A stretch of 35,073 nucleotides of DNA. It comes from Hyphomicrobiales bacterium. GTDB lineage: Bacteria; Pseudomonadota; Alphaproteobacteria; Rhizobiales; Rhizobiaceae. Both the position numbers and the translations under genes were made by a program. Shown one piece after another: positions 19,832 through 34,666 of this stretch. The stretch lies in contig JAFKJW010000096.1 of the NCBI GenBank assembly GCA_017305925.1, positions 1 to 35,073 of the forward strand. Reading direction: 5' to 3'. The notes beneath the pieces are model-generated. The model worked only from the letters and a program-made list of their open reading frames with translations, was not told where the DNA came from and searched no databases. Every line of letters begins with the position of its first letter. Within the stretch, counting starts at the first letter, position 1.

Positions 19832-20998
19832 TCAGAGCCTGTGGATCCAGCCGGTCAGAAGCTCGGCAAGGGCATCCATGGCGCGGCTGTGCAACGGCCC
19901 CTCCGGCACGGCCTGCGCGGCGTAGAGCGGCGTTTCCTGGATAACGGCGCCGTCAAGCTGGATACGCAGGATGCCGACGGCGTCCCCTTCCTCGACCGGA
20001 GCCACGAGCGGCCCGCTATAGACGATGCTCGCCCTTGGCGATCCGGCCTTGTCGGCCGGCAGGAAGAGCCCGACAGGCGCATGCGTGCGCACCGCGACAT
20101 GCGAGACGCTGCCGCCATAGACCGGAACGGAGCCGACAACGGCATTCGCCGCAAAAAGGCTTCTCGCCGAGAAGGCACCGTTTATCCAGTCGAACAGCCG
20201 ACGCGCCTCATCGGCCCTCTCCCTATCCGATTTCAGCCCGCCGATCGCGGCGACGATGCGGCCGTCGCCGCGGCGGACGGATCCCAGAAGCGCATAGCCC
20301 GATCCTTCGGTGAAACCGGTCAGAACGCCGTCCGCGCCGATGTTCATGGCGAGCAGCGGATTGCGGTTGCGCTGCGTGATCTTGTTCCAGGTGAAGTCCG
20401 GGAGGGCGAAATAGGCGTAGTATTCCGGATAGGTTTCGGCCACGTGGCGCGCCAGCCGCACGAGCTCGCGCATGGTCATGCCCTGCCCGTCAGCCGGCAG
20501 CCCGGTGGAATTGACGAAATGCGACCTTGTCAGCCCAAGGGCCCGCGCCTGCGCATTCATCATCGCGACGAATTTCTGCTCGTCGCCCGCGAGCCCCTCC
20601 GCCAGGATGATGCAGCCGTCATTGGCCCCCTGCACCATGACGCCCTTGAGAAGGTCCTCGACGCGGATCGACGACTTCAGCGCCGCGAACATGGTGGAGG
20701 TTCCCGACGGCGCGCCGCCGGTGCGCCAGGCGTTCTCGCTGACCTTGTATTCCGTGTCGAGCGTGATCCTGCCGCTCTTCAGCGCCTCGAAAACCACGGC
20801 GACCGTCATGAGCTTGGCCATGGATGCGGGCGGGACCGGCGTGTCCGGGTTCTTCGACAGAAGAACGGTGCCGGTCGCGGTTTCCACCGCGAAAGCCTGC
20901 TCCGCCTTGCTCTCGAAAGGCTGGGCAGGCGCATCGCCGGCAGCGAGCGCCAGCGCCGCCGCGGCGAAGAGACCGGCAAGGACAAGCCGTTTCAGCAT
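19832..20998 (-). CDS. D-alanyl-D-alanine carboxypeptidase-like protein (PBP5/DacC family), altered active site
   Basis: A 388-residue exported protein: signal peptide at 1-25 ([16 protein letters not shown]), an S11 peptidase domain and the C-terminal beta domain of the PBP5 family. The nucleophile motif SxxK is intact (PASMAKL, Ser59 and Lys62). The other two active-site motifs differ: SxN reads GAN (124-126, VQGANDG), and KTG reads LTG (226-228, [14 protein letters not shown]). The codons are unambiguous (GGG and CTG), so these are not single-base misreads of Ser or Lys. The family trims the terminal D-Ala from peptidoglycan stem peptides in the periplasm. Activity of this member is doubtful or altered. 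It lies between rlpA and tmk on the same strand. Confidence 0.9.
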   Translation of the reverse strand: MLKRLVLAGLFAAAALALAAGDAPAQPFESKAEQAFAVETATGTVLLSKNPDTPVPPASMAKLMTVAVVFEALKSGRITLDTEYKVSENAWRTGGAPSGTSTMFAALKSSIRVEDLLKGVMVQGANDGCIILAEGLAGDEQKFVAMMNAQARALGLTRSHFVNSTGLPADGQGMTMRELVRLARHVAETYPEYYAYFALPDFTWNKITQRNRNPLLAMNIGADGVLTGFTEGSGYALLGSVRRGDGRIVAAIGGLKSDRERADEARRLFDWINGAFSARSLFAANAVVGSVPVYGGSVSHVAVRTHAPVGLFLPADKAGSPRASIVYSGPLVAPVEEGDAVGILRIQLDGAVIQETPLYAAQAVPEGPLHSRAMDALAELLTGWIHRL

Positions 20999-21042
20999 GG
21001 GCCGAGACCGGCCGGAAGCGGCCGCCCGGACATCATGCGCTG

Positions 21043-22215
21043 TCAGTCGTGTACTGCGAAGGCATCGGTCGCGCCATTCGCCCATGCCGCTTCCAGAAGC
21101 GCGTCGACGGAATCACCGCCACGCGGATGGACATTGACGGAGTGCCAGACATGGCCGCCCATGCGGTCGTGCGACACCTCGACGCGTCCGTACCGGGACA
21201 GGCGATCGGCGATTTTTCTGGCCTGCGCCGCATCGCGATACGAGCCGGCGGCAACATAGACCTCGGCGTTCTGCGCCTCTTCGCCCTGCAAGGCCGCGAA
21301 GGCCCGGGCGCTGCGCGCCGCCGGCGCCTCCTCCGCGTAGGAGAGACCCGCGGAGGCCATAAGGACGCCGTTACCGAACCCGTCGTCGCTCGGACGCTCG
21401 GCCGCGACGGGGCCGAATGTCGGCAGCGGCACGTCCGCCGAATCGCCCTTCGCGCCCATCGCGGCCAGCAATTCGGCGCCGTTCCCTTCCCTTACGCCCG
21501 GAAGCGAGGAGGAGCCGCCCGGCGTCCTGCCGTTCATGGCGATCATCACGCCGTCCGGCAGGCCCACGGAAGGATCGAGCGGCTTGTTGCCCGGCTGATA
21601 GGACGCCATCAGATACTGGTCGTCGTTGCCGTCCAGCGGCGCGCGCCCGACATATTCGACCACCACCTTGGCGGTGCCGTGATGCTGGTAGTCGAGCATT
21701 TCCGCGGCGCGCTGCGACAGGTCGATGATGCGGCCGTCGGCATACGGCCCGCGGTCGTTCACGCGAACGATGACGGAGCTTCCGGTCTGCGCGTTGGTGA
21801 CGCGGGCGTAGCTCGGCAGCGGCATGGTCGGATGCGCGGCGGTGAGGTGCGTCTTGTCGTAGATCTCGCCATTCGCCGTCAGCCGGCCATGGAAGGCATC
21901 ACCGTACCAGGAAGCGAGGCCGACCTTGCGGTAGCCCCTGTCTTCCTTGGGATAATACCATTTTCCGCGCACCTGGTAGGGCTTGCCGATCTGGTCGCGG
22001 CCGCCGCCGCGCGGCAGGTTGGACTTCAGCATCGACACGCGCGGGCTCGCCTTCACGCCATATTCGGATTCGGCGAAATATTCCTTGGAATGGGCGCGCT
22101 TGGCGACCATTGCCTTCGGCGCCGGTGCACCGCAGCCGGCAAGCAGCGCAGCCGCCAGAACCGCGCCGAACAAGCCGGCGCCGCGGGCAACGCGTATGCG
22201 CGTTGGAGCAAGCAT
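21043..22215 (-). CDS. rlpA: RlpA-family septal ring lipoprotein with SPOR domain
   Basis: A 390-residue lipoprotein. The lipobox LLAGC places the lipidated Cys at residue 28. A double-psi beta-barrel domain follows: GLASWYGDAFHGRLTANGE, the His of LTAAHPTMPLPSYARV and the Asp of IVRVNDRGPYADGRIIDLS, the residues linked to lytic transglycosylase activity in Pseudomonas RlpA. A variable linker leads to a C-terminal SPOR domain (EVYVAAGSYRDAAQARKIA to the end) that binds denuded glycan at division sites. The ATG at 22215 is chosen over TTG 22221. The carboxypeptidase-like gene starts 44 bases downstream of its stop. Confidence 0.93.
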   Translation of the reverse strand: MLAPTRIRVARGAGLFGAVLAAALLAGCGAPAPKAMVAKRAHSKEYFAESEYGVKASPRVSMLKSNLPRGGGRDQIGKPYQVRGKWYYPKEDRGYRKVGLASWYGDAFHGRLTANGEIYDKTHLTAAHPTMPLPSYARVTNAQTGSSVIVRVNDRGPYADGRIIDLSQRAAEMLDYQHHGTAKVVVEYVGRAPLDGNDDQYLMASYQPGNKPLDPSVGLPDGVMIAMNGRTPGGSSSLPGVREGNGAELLAAMGAKGDSADVPLPTFGPVAAERPSDDGFGNGVLMASAGLSYAEEAPAARSARAFAALQGEEAQNAEVYVAAGSYRDAAQARKIADRLSRYGRVEVSHDRMGGHVWHSVNVHPRGGDSVDALLEAAWANGATDAFAVHD

Positions 22216-22644
22216 TCTCAAATCGCCCCCGATCAGATGTCCATGGTCGGATCGAATTGTCCGGCCACCCTAGCCGCCCGGCTTCGTTGCGGGCGTGTCC
22301 TGAAAGTCACTCTCTGGCAGAAAATGTTTATCAGGCGATTAACCGAGGGGCTTTGCGGGGCATGGACCGCATCGCGCCAAACCGGCGCCACCGCCATTCG
22401 CCGGTGTATGCACCTGTTGGTAAGTGTTTTGGGCTAAGTGCATCTGCTCGATGCGGAATCTGCCCGTCATTTCCGGCTTTTTGGCCCCGAGAGATCGGAA
22501 CGTTGGAACAGGTGGCCTATGGAAGCGGCACGCAAAATCGCTGCGGAAAAGGCCTCCTATCAGCCTGTGGCCGATAGGGATCGCGCGCCTGTCGGCGCGC
22601 AGAAGACGCGCGTTGCCAAATGGCCCGTTTTTGCGTTTCGCCCG
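22216..22644. other. Intergenic region between rlpA and the FAD oxidase
   Basis: 429 bases with divergent genes on both sides. It should hold both promoters, but I see no clear -35/-10 pair. I checked for a tRNA, a hairpin of note and repeats and found none. An in-frame extension of the oxidase begins at GTG 22438 or ATG 22519. Its translation (MEAARKIAAEKASYQPVADR onward) is compositionally protein-like, but I cannot match it to the family, so part of this stretch may be coding. Confidence 0.5.
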
Positions 22645-23988
22645 ATGAGCCAATTCCGGGAGCGGTCGGACATGCTCTCATGGGGCCGCGTGGACCGGCC
22701 GCGGCAGTTTGTCGCCGAACCAGCCAGCCGGGCGGATCTGGAAGGCCTCCTGCTGGAGGGCGCCGGAATGTTCGGGCAAGGCCTGCTCGGCCGGGGCCTC
22801 GGCCGCTCCTACGGCGACACCAATCTGAATCGGGACGGCGGCCTGATCGCCATGTCGGGCATCGACCGCATCCTGGCTTTCGACGACTGGACAGGCCTCC
22901 TCAAGGCCGAGGCGGGGATCTCGCTGGCGAAGATCATCGAGTTCGCCCTGCCCCGCGGCTTCTTCCTGCCGGTCACGCCCGGCACGAAATATGTGACGCT
23001 GGCCGGCGCGATCGCCAACGACGTGCATGGCAAGAACCATCACCGGGCGGGAACCTTCGGCTGCTGCGTCGAGGAGATCGGCCTGCTGCGCACCGACATG
23101 ACCACCCGCCGCCTGACACCAGCGGATGGAACAGGCCTTTTCGCGGCCACCGTGGGCGGTCTCGGGCTGACCGGTTTCATCACGGACGCAACGATCCGGT
23201 TGAGACGCGTTTCGAGCACGGAGATGGACGTCGAGACGCTGCCCTTCCAAAATCTCCGCGAGTTCTTCGCCCTCAGCGAGGAGAGCATCGCCAGCCACGA
23301 ATACACGGTGGCCTGGATCGATTGCCTCGCTTCCGGCAAGGCGCTCGGGCGCGGCATCCTCACGCGCGCCAACCACGCCGTTGGCGGCACCCTGGAGGCA
23401 AAGCCGCGGAAAGGCCCGACGATCCCGTTCGAACTGCCCGGCTTCCTGCTCAACCGGGTGACGATCGGTGCGCTCAATCTCGGCTATTATTCGCTCGGAC
23501 GCAGGCGCGCCGGGCACAAGAGAGAGTTATACGACAGCTATTTCTATCCGCTCGACAGGATCGGCCACTGGAACAGGCTCTATGGCCGGCGCGGCATGTA
23601 TCAGTACCAGAGCGTCGTCCCTCCCTCGGTAGCAGCCGATGCGACGGCGGCCATGCTGGACGAGATATCGCGCGCCGGGCAGGGATCGTTCCTGGCGGTG
23701 CTGAAGACTTTCGGCAGCGTGGCCTCGCCGGGCATGCTGTCCTTCCCCGCGGAGGGCACCACGCTCGCGCTGGACTTTCCCAATCACGGCGCCTCGACGC
23801 TCGCCCTTCTCGCGCGGCTCGACCGCATCGTCCGCGAAGCCGGCGGACGTCTTTATCCCGCCAAGGACGGCCGTCTGCCGCGCGACATCTTCGAACAGGG
23901 CTATCCCCTGCTCGAGCATTTCAAGGCCCACCGCGATCCGGGGATCTCGTCGTCCTTCTGGCGGCGTGTCGAGGAGGACGCGGGGTAG
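22645..23988 (+). CDS. FAD-binding oxidoreductase, DprE1-like
   Basis: About 447 residues from ATG 22645. It has the VAO-type FAD fold: LGRGLGRSYGDTNLNRDGG, then PGTKYVTLAGAIANDVHGKN followed by HHRAGTFG, and TVGGLGLTGFITDATIRL. The C-terminal part has LYPAKDGRLPRDIFEQGYP, corresponding to the DprE1 Lys region. DprE1 oxidises decaprenyl-phosphoryl ribose in mycobacteria; rhizobial homologues are of unproven function, and a glycolipid or polyprenyl-sugar oxidase is inference. The partner SDR (DprE2) and UbiA-type prenyltransferase are not next to it. Starts at 22438 (GTG), 22519 and 22672 are possible. 22645 leaves the usual short lead before the SWGR segment. It converges with the cupin gene. 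Confidence 0.85.
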   Translation: MSQFRERSDMLSWGRVDRPRQFVAEPASRADLEGLLLEGAGMFGQGLLGRGLGRSYGDTNLNRDGGLIAMSGIDRILAFDDWTGLLKAEAGISLAKIIEFALPRGFFLPVTPGTKYVTLAGAIANDVHGKNHHRAGTFGCCVEEIGLLRTDMTTRRLTPADGTGLFAATVGGLGLTGFITDATIRLRRVSSTEMDVETLPFQNLREFFALSEESIASHEYTVAWIDCLASGKALGRGILTRANHAVGGTLEAKPRKGPTIPFELPGFLLNRVTIGALNLGYYSLGRRRAGHKRELYDSYFYPLDRIGHWNRLYGRRGMYQYQSVVPPSVAADATAAMLDEISRAGQGSFLAVLKTFGSVASPGMLSFPAEGTTLALDFPNHGASTLALLARLDRIVREAGGRLYPAKDGRLPRDIFEQGYPLLEHFKAHRDPGISSSFWRRVEEDAG

Positions 23989-24013
23989 CCGGACGGCGCG
24001 ATCGGACTGCGCT

Positions 24014-24409
24014 TCAGGCGCCGTATTGCTGGTCCGTGACGTGCTCCATCCAGTCGACCACCTTGCCGTCCTTGACCTCCTGGAGCGCGATGTGGGTCAT
24101 CGCGGTCGCGGGTGATGCGCCGTGCCAGTGCTTTTCGCCGGGCGCGAACCACACCACGTCACCCGGCCGTATCTCCTCGACCGGCCCATCCCAGCGCTGC
24201 ACGCGGCCGAAGCCGGCGACCACGATCAGCGTCTGACCGAGCGGATGGGTGTGCCAGGCCGTGCGCGCGCCGGGTTCGAAGGTGACGGACGCGCCCTGAA
24301 CCCGCTCCGGATCGTGGGAATTGAACAGCGGATCGATCCGCACCCTTCCGGTAAACCAGTCGGCCGGCCCCTTCCCCGACGGACGCGATCCGGCCCGCAT
24401 GATTTCCAT
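24014..24409 (-). CDS. Cupin protein, similar to manganese hydroxynitrile lyase-type cupins
   Basis: A 131-residue single-domain cupin. The likely metal ligands sit where they do in the structurally known bacterial cupin hydroxynitrile lyases: His53, His55 and Gln59 in [16 protein letters not shown], and His94 in [17 protein letters not shown]. The ends also match ([33 protein letters not shown]). Cyanogenic lyase activity is a side reaction of some members, and the cellular role is not established. The ATG at 24409 has GGAG seven bases upstream and lies 17 bases after the pntB stop, so it is probably cotranscribed with pntAB. Confidence 0.88.
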   Translation of the reverse strand: MEIMRAGSRPSGKGPADWFTGRVRIDPLFNSHDPERVQGASVTFEPGARTAWHTHPLGQTLIVVAGFGRVQRWDGPVEEIRPGDVVWFAPGEKHWHGASPATAMTHIALQEVKDGKVVDWMEHVTDQQYGA

Positions 24410-24426
24410 GGCTCGTCTCCGGAATT

Positions 24427-25863
24427 CTAGTTGATCATCGGCAGCAAGGCATCGATGGATTTCTTCGCGTCGCCGTAGAACATGCGCGTGTTCTCCTTGA
24501 AGAACAGCGGATTCTCGATGCCGGAATAGCCGGTGCCCTGGCCGCGCTTGGACACGAACACGGTCTTGGCCTTCCAGACTTCCAGCACCGGCATGCCGGC
24601 GATGGGCGAGTTCGGGTCCTCCTGAGCGGCCGGGTTCACGATGTCGTTGGAGCCGATCACGATGACGACGTCCGTGTTCGGGAAATCCTCGTTGATCTCG
24701 TCCATCTCCAGCACGATGTCGTAGGGCACCTTGGCCTCGGCGAGCAGCACGTTCATGTGGCCTGGCAGCCGTCCGGCGACCGGATGGATGGCGAAGCGCA
24801 CCTCCTTGCCGGCGGCACGCAGCTTGCGGGTCAGTTCGGAGACCGACTGCTGCGCCTGGCTGACCGCCATGCCGTAGCCCGGCACGATGATGACGCTTTC
24901 GGCGTCGTTCAAGGCCGCGGCCACGCCGTCGGCGTCGATCGCCACCTGCTCGCCCTCGATCTGCATGGTCGAGGCCTGCGGACCGCCGAAGCCGCCGAGG
25001 ATGACCGAGACGAAGGAGCGGTTCATCGCCTTGCACATGATGTAGGACAGGATCGCGCCCGAGGAACCGACCAGCGCGCCGGTGACGATCAAAAGGTCGT
25101 TGCCCAGCGTGAAGCCGATCGCCGCCGCCGCCCAGCCCGAATAGGAATTGAGCATCGACACCACCACCGGCATGTCGGCGCCGCCGATGCCCATGATGAG
25201 GTGCCAGCCGATGAAGCCGGCGAAGAGCGCGATCAGGATGAGCGTCCAGATGCCGGCGCCCATGCAGTAGGCGATGCCGAGCGCCAGGCAGATGATCGCC
25301 GCGCCGGCGTTCAGTGCGTGACCGCCCGGATATTTCTTCGCCTTGCCATCGATCCTGCCGGCCAGCTTGCCGAAGGCGACGATGGAGCCGGTGAAGGTGA
25401 CGGCGCCGATGAAGATGCCGAGGAAGACCTCGACCTTCAGCATGGCGATCTCGGCCGGCGTCTTGTGCGCCAGCACGGACGCGAAGCCGGTGAAGGCTTC
25501 CGCCGCGCCCGAGGCACGCGCGGCCACCACGTCCATCAGCGAGATCTCGGCATTGATGCCGATGAAGACGGCTGCGAGGCCGACGAAGGAGTGGAGCGCG
25601 GCGACGAGCTGCGGCATCTCCGTCATCTGCACGCGGTTGGCGACGTACCAGCCGGCGAGCGCGCCGAAGGCGATCATGACGAGGGTGAGATACCAGTGGC
25701 CGGAGCCCGCGCCGAACAGCGTTGCGACGACCGCCAGCGCCATGCCGACGATGCCGTACCAGACGGCGCGCTTGGCGCTTTCCTGCCCCGAAAGGCCGCC
25801 GAGCGACAGGATGAAGAGGATGGCGGCGACGACGTAGATCGCCGTGGTCAATCCGATTTCCAT
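24427..25863 (-). CDS. pntB: NAD(P) transhydrogenase subunit beta
   Basis: A 478-residue inner-membrane protein. About nine hydrophobic helices (membrane domain dII) occupy roughly residues 1-270, and the C-terminal NADP-binding domain dIII carries [36 protein letters not shown] and [16 protein letters not shown]. With PntA it couples proton entry to hydride transfer from NADH to NADP, supplying NADPH. pntA ends ten bases upstream, confirming the operon. Length is normal. Confidence 0.97.
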   Translation of the reverse strand: MEIGLTTAIYVVAAILFILSLGGLSGQESAKRAVWYGIVGMALAVVATLFGAGSGHWYLTLVMIAFGALAGWYVANRVQMTEMPQLVAALHSFVGLAAVFIGINAEISLMDVVAARASGAAEAFTGFASVLAHKTPAEIAMLKVEVFLGIFIGAVTFTGSIVAFGKLAGRIDGKAKKYPGGHALNAGAAIICLALGIAYCMGAGIWTLILIALFAGFIGWHLIMGIGGADMPVVVSMLNSYSGWAAAAIGFTLGNDLLIVTGALVGSSGAILSYIMCKAMNRSFVSVILGGFGGPQASTMQIEGEQVAIDADGVAAALNDAESVIIVPGYGMAVSQAQQSVSELTRKLRAAGKEVRFAIHPVAGRLPGHMNVLLAEAKVPYDIVLEMDEINEDFPNTDVVIVIGSNDIVNPAAQEDPNSPIAGMPVLEVWKAKTVFVSKRGQGTGYSGIENPLFFKENTRMFYGDAKKSIDALLPMIN

Positions 25864-25873
25864 GTCCGCCCCC

Positions 25874-27445
25874 TTAAGACTTCTGGAACATGGCGAGCAT
25901 TCGCCGCGTGACGAGGAAGCCGCCGACGATGTTGATCGAGGCGATCAGCACCGAGACGGCGGACAGCACCACCACCCACCAGGAGGACAGCCCGATCTGC
26001 AACAACGCGCCGAGGATGATGATGCCGGAAATCGCGTTGGTGACGGCCATCAGCGGCGTGTGCAGCGAATGGCTGACGTTCCAGATCACCTGGAAGCCGA
26101 CGAAGCAGGCGAGCACGAAGACGATGAAGTGCGACAGGAAGCTCGGCGGCGCGAACAGGCCGACGATCAGCATCAGCACCGCGCCGATGCCGAGCAGCGT
26201 GTATTGCGAGCGCGTCTGCGCCCGGAACTCGGCGAGCTCCTTCGCCCGCTTCTGCTCGACCGTCAATTCCTTCGGCTTTTCCTTGGGCTTCTGCGCGGCG
26301 ATGGCGGCGATCTTCGGCGGCGGCGGCGGGAAGGTGATCGCGCCGTCGTGGGCGACGGTGGCGCCGCGGATCACGTCGTCTTCCATGTTGTGGACGATGA
26401 CGCCGTCCTTGCCAGGCGTGAGATCCGCGATGAAATGGCGGATGTTGTTGGAATAGAGCTCCGAGGCCTGCGCGCCCATGCGGCTCGGAAAATCGGTATA
26501 GCCGACGATGGTGACGCCGTTGTCGGTGACGATCTTCTGGTCCGGCACGGTCAGGTCGCAATTGCCGCCGCGCTCGGCGGCGAGGTCGACGATGACCGAG
26601 CCGGTCTTCATCGCCTCAACCATGTCCTTGGTCCAAAGCTTCGGCGCATCGCGGCCGGGGATCAGCGCGGTGGTGATGACCACATCCACCTCCGGCGCCT
26701 GCGCGCGGAAGAGTTCGAGCTGCTTGGCGCGGAACTCCGGCGACGACGGCGCGGCATAGCCGCCGGTCGCGGCGCCGTCCTGGCTGTCGGAGAAATCGAG
26801 GAACAGGAACTCGCCACCCATCGACTCGATCTGCTCGGCGACTTCCGGCCTGACGTCGAAGGCGCGCACGATGGCGCCGAGCCCGCGAGCGGCGCCGATG
26901 GCCGCCAGTCCCGCCACACCCGCCCCGATCACCAGAACCTTGGCCGGCGGCACCTTGCCGGCCGCCGTCACCTGGCCGGTGAAGAAGCGGCCAAAATTGT
27001 TCGCCGCCTCGATCACCGCCCGATAGCCGGCGATGTTGGCCATGGAGGACAACGCGTCCATCTTCTGCGCGCGACTGATGCGCGGCACCATGTCCATGGC
27101 CACCGCCGTCACGCCCTGTTTCTCGGCCTGCTTCAGCAGATCCGGGTTCTGGCCCGGATAGAAGAAGGAGATCAGCGTCTGGCCGCTCTTCATGCGCTTC
27201 AGCTCGGCCTCGGTCGGCTGGCGTACCTTCACCACCACGTCGACGGCCTTGACGAGCGCCGCCGCCGTCTTCTCGACGGTCACGCCCGCCTTCTTGTAGT
27301 CGGCATCGGAAAAGCCCGAGGCAACCCCCGCCCCCGCTTCCACGAAAACCTGATGGCCGAGCTTCGCAAGATGTCCCGCCGAAGACGGCGTCACCGCAAC
27401 CCGCGTCTCGCCCGGGAATATTTCCCTCAGCGCGCCAATCTTCAT
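25874..27445 (-). CDS. pntA: NAD(P) transhydrogenase subunit alpha (fused PntAA-PntAB)
   Basis: A 523-residue protein joining the NAD-binding domain dI and the alpha-subunit membrane segments. dI shows [31 protein letters not shown] and the Rossmann motif [20 protein letters not shown] Pro/Lys-rich linker ([18 protein letters not shown]) precedes about four transmembrane helices near residues 430-515. Some alphaproteobacteria split these into two genes; here they are one. The ATG at 27445 has AAGGGGG upstream. An open frame runs far upstream of it, but homology starts at this Met. Confidence 0.97.
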   Translation of the reverse strand: MKIGALREIFPGETRVAVTPSSAGHLAKLGHQVFVEAGAGVASGFSDADYKKAGVTVEKTAAALVKAVDVVVKVRQPTEAELKRMKSGQTLISFFYPGQNPDLLKQAEKQGVTAVAMDMVPRISRAQKMDALSSMANIAGYRAVIEAANNFGRFFTGQVTAAGKVPPAKVLVIGAGVAGLAAIGAARGLGAIVRAFDVRPEVAEQIESMGGEFLFLDFSDSQDGAATGGYAAPSSPEFRAKQLELFRAQAPEVDVVITTALIPGRDAPKLWTKDMVEAMKTGSVIVDLAAERGGNCDLTVPDQKIVTDNGVTIVGYTDFPSRMGAQASELYSNNIRHFIADLTPGKDGVIVHNMEDDVIRGATVAHDGAITFPPPPPKIAAIAAQKPKEKPKELTVEQKRAKELAEFRAQTRSQYTLLGIGAVLMLIVGLFAPPSFLSHFIVFVLACFVGFQVIWNVSHSLHTPLMAVTNAISGIIILGALLQIGLSSWWVVVLSAVSVLIASINIVGGFLVTRRMLAMFQKS

Positions 27446-27561
27446 CGACCGATTTCCCCCTTCATGCTCTCCGACTCCGTGCGCCGCGCCGTCCGTCACC
27501 GCGGCAGAGATACTGTGAGTTTTCGCGCCGCACAACATCGCAGATGGCGGCCGAATCGGCG

Positions 27562-28263
27562 TCACACCGACCGGGTAACGCCCCCGTCGACGCGGATGTT
27601 CTGACCGGTGATGTAGGCCGCGCCTTCCGACAGCAGGAAGGCCACGGTGGCGGCAACCTCCTCCGAAGTGCCGTAGCGCCTCATGGGAACGCCTTCGCGC
27701 CGCTCCTCCGTTGCCGGAAGGCTGTCGATCCAGCCCGGAAGCACGTTGTTCATGCGCACATTCTCGGCGGCGAACTGGTCCGCGAAGATTTTCGTATAGG
27801 ACGCCAGGCCGGCGCGGGCGACCGCCGAGGTCGGGAACATCGCGCTCGGCTCGAAGGCCCAGGCCGTCGAGATGTTGACGATGGCGCCCTGCTTCTGCGC
27901 GAGCATGACAGGCGCCACGAGGCGCGTGGCCCTGACGACGTTCATGAAATAGACGTCGATGCCCTGGTGCCACTGTTCGTCGGTGATCTCCAGGATGGGC
28001 GCGCGCGGGCCGTGGCCGGCGCTGTTGACCAGCGCGTCGATGCGGCCCCACTTCTGCATCGCGGCGTCCACCAGCCGCTTGAGGTCGTCGTTCGACTGGT
28101 TGGAGCCGGTGACGCCGATGCCGCCGAGTTCCGCGGCCAATGCCTCGCCCTTGCCGGACGAGGACAGCACGGCGACGCGGTAGCCGTCCCGCGCCAGCCT
28201 GCGCACGACGGCGGCGCCCATGCCGGATCCGCCGGCGGTGATGATCGCGACCTTGTCGTCCAT
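27562..28263 (-). CDS. SDR-family protein with altered catalytic residues
   Basis: A 233-residue Rossmann-fold protein of the classical SDR size. The nucleotide-binding motif is TAGGSGMG (the first Gly of TGxxxGxG is Ala) and LVNSAG is present. The catalytic positions are not standard: by alignment the Ser is Thr133 (NISTA), and YxxxK is SxxxR (Ser146 and Arg150 in PTSAVARAG). The C-terminal region ([34 protein letters not shown]) is normal. It may bind NAD(P) without usual chemistry or use a different mechanism. The ATG at 28263 has GGGAGA upstream; an in-frame ATG at 28299 lies inside a palindrome. It is 116 bases upstream of pntA on the same strand. Confidence 0.88.
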   Translation of the reverse strand: MDDKVAIITAGGSGMGAAVVRRLARDGYRVAVLSSSGKGEALAAELGGIGVTGSNQSNDDLKRLVDAAMQKWGRIDALVNSAGHGPRAPILEITDEQWHQGIDVYFMNVVRATRLVAPVMLAQKQGAIVNISTAWAFEPSAMFPTSAVARAGLASYTKIFADQFAAENVRMNNVLPGWIDSLPATEERREGVPMRRYGTSEEVAATVAFLLSEGAAYITGQNIRVDGGVTRSV

Positions 28264-28279
28264 GTCCGTCTCCCTTGAT

Positions 28280-28302
28280 CCTATGGCGATTTCCGCCATA
28301 GG
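28280..28302. promoter_or_regulatory. Perfect 9-bp palindrome in front of the SDR gene
   Basis: CCTATGGCG, ATTTC, CGCCATAGG: a perfect 9-bp inverted repeat with a 5-base centre, ending 16 bases before the SDR ATG and just ahead of its ribosome binding site. No T-tract follows on the minus strand, so a terminator for the upstream GNAT gene is less likely than an operator or a leader stem. Confidence 0.45.
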
Positions 28303-28339
28303 GCACCGCCGTTCGGTTCATGGCAAGCTCTGCCGGCAA

Positions 28340-28810
28340 TCAAGTCGTCGGCGCGTCCAGGTCGAGGTGCAGGAACTGGTTGAATTCGCTGCGCTCGTAG
28401 CCGCCGAACGCATCGCCGTCGACGAAACCGCGCTTGCGGTAGAGTGCCAGAGCCGGCTCGAAGGCCGCGCCGCTTCCGGTTTCCAGGCTGAGCCTGCGCA
28501 GCCCCCGCGCCCGGACGATCCCGATGATATGCTCAAGCAACAGGGCCGCCACACCCTTCCGCAAATGGCGCGGGTGGGTGCGCATGGACTTCAGTTCGCC
28601 CGTCGTGCCGTCTATTTGCTTGAGCGCGCCCACGCCGCAGATTTCGCCAGCGTCCCACACGCTCCAGACCGTGACGCCAGGCGCCTTCAGGCCCGACAGA
28701 TCGAGGGCAAAGACGTGGCCGGGCGGCGAGTTCGCGTGCATGCCCTCCAGATGGATGCGCAGCAGGTCGCGCGTCCGATCTCCCGACAGGTCGTCTTCCC
28801 GGATTTCCAT
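28340..28810 (-). CDS. GNAT family N-acetyltransferase
   Basis: A 156-residue GNAT protein. The acetyl-CoA-binding motif A is MRTHPRHLRKGVAALLLEHI, followed by RARGLRRLSLETGSG and the C-terminal ALYRKRGFVDGDAFGGY. It resembles small-molecule or amino-acid N-acetyltransferases; the substrate is unknown. It lies 51 bases after the dnaE stop on the same strand and may be read through from dnaE. The SDR gene starts 76 bases downstream, after the palindrome. Confidence 0.9.
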   Translation of the reverse strand: MEIREDDLSGDRTRDLLRIHLEGMHANSPPGHVFALDLSGLKAPGVTVWSVWDAGEICGVGALKQIDGTTGELKSMRTHPRHLRKGVAALLLEHIIGIVRARGLRRLSLETGSGAAFEPALALYRKRGFVDGDAFGGYERSEFNQFLHLDLDAPTT

Positions 28811-28861
28811 GCCACTGTCCTCGCAGATCGCCCGCCCCGCCCACGCGCCTCGGAAAACCCC

Positions 28862-32392
<3,531 letters not shown>

Positions 32393-32507
32393 GGATCGCG
32401 TGTTCTCGCAGACTCGGGTTGAAGACCCGTCCATTGTCGGCAAGCCGGACCCGCCAGTCCACCCCGAGCGTGACGGAAGTCACACCTATCGATCACGGCC
32501 GACCGCC

Positions 32508-34520
<2,013 letters not shown>

Positions 34521-34666
34521 GCGGAGGGCATCTTTCTTCGGCGAAGATCTTTTTATGTCGTTCCCGCGCGCGGTCAAGAACGACAGGATCCCGCCTCCCG
34601 CGGCACAGGTCGCGCTCCGGCAAAAACTGCTGTATCAACGCCGGAATCTTCCGCTGCCGGTCCGTC

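Noticed and set aside
24014-25036. A 340-codon frame that would fuse an unknown domain to the cupin
   Set aside because: The upstream part is an off-frame reading of pntB; the cupin has its own ATG and ribosome binding site at 24409.
27446-27561. A possible sigma-70 promoter before pntA (TTGTGC, 17 bases, TATCTC on the minus strand)
   Set aside because: Only three of six bases match in each box; this is near chance for a region of this size.
25874-28339. An 821-codon frame that would extend PntA at its N-terminus
   Set aside because: The extension is an off-frame reading of the SDR gene; PntA homology starts precisely at the Met at 27445.
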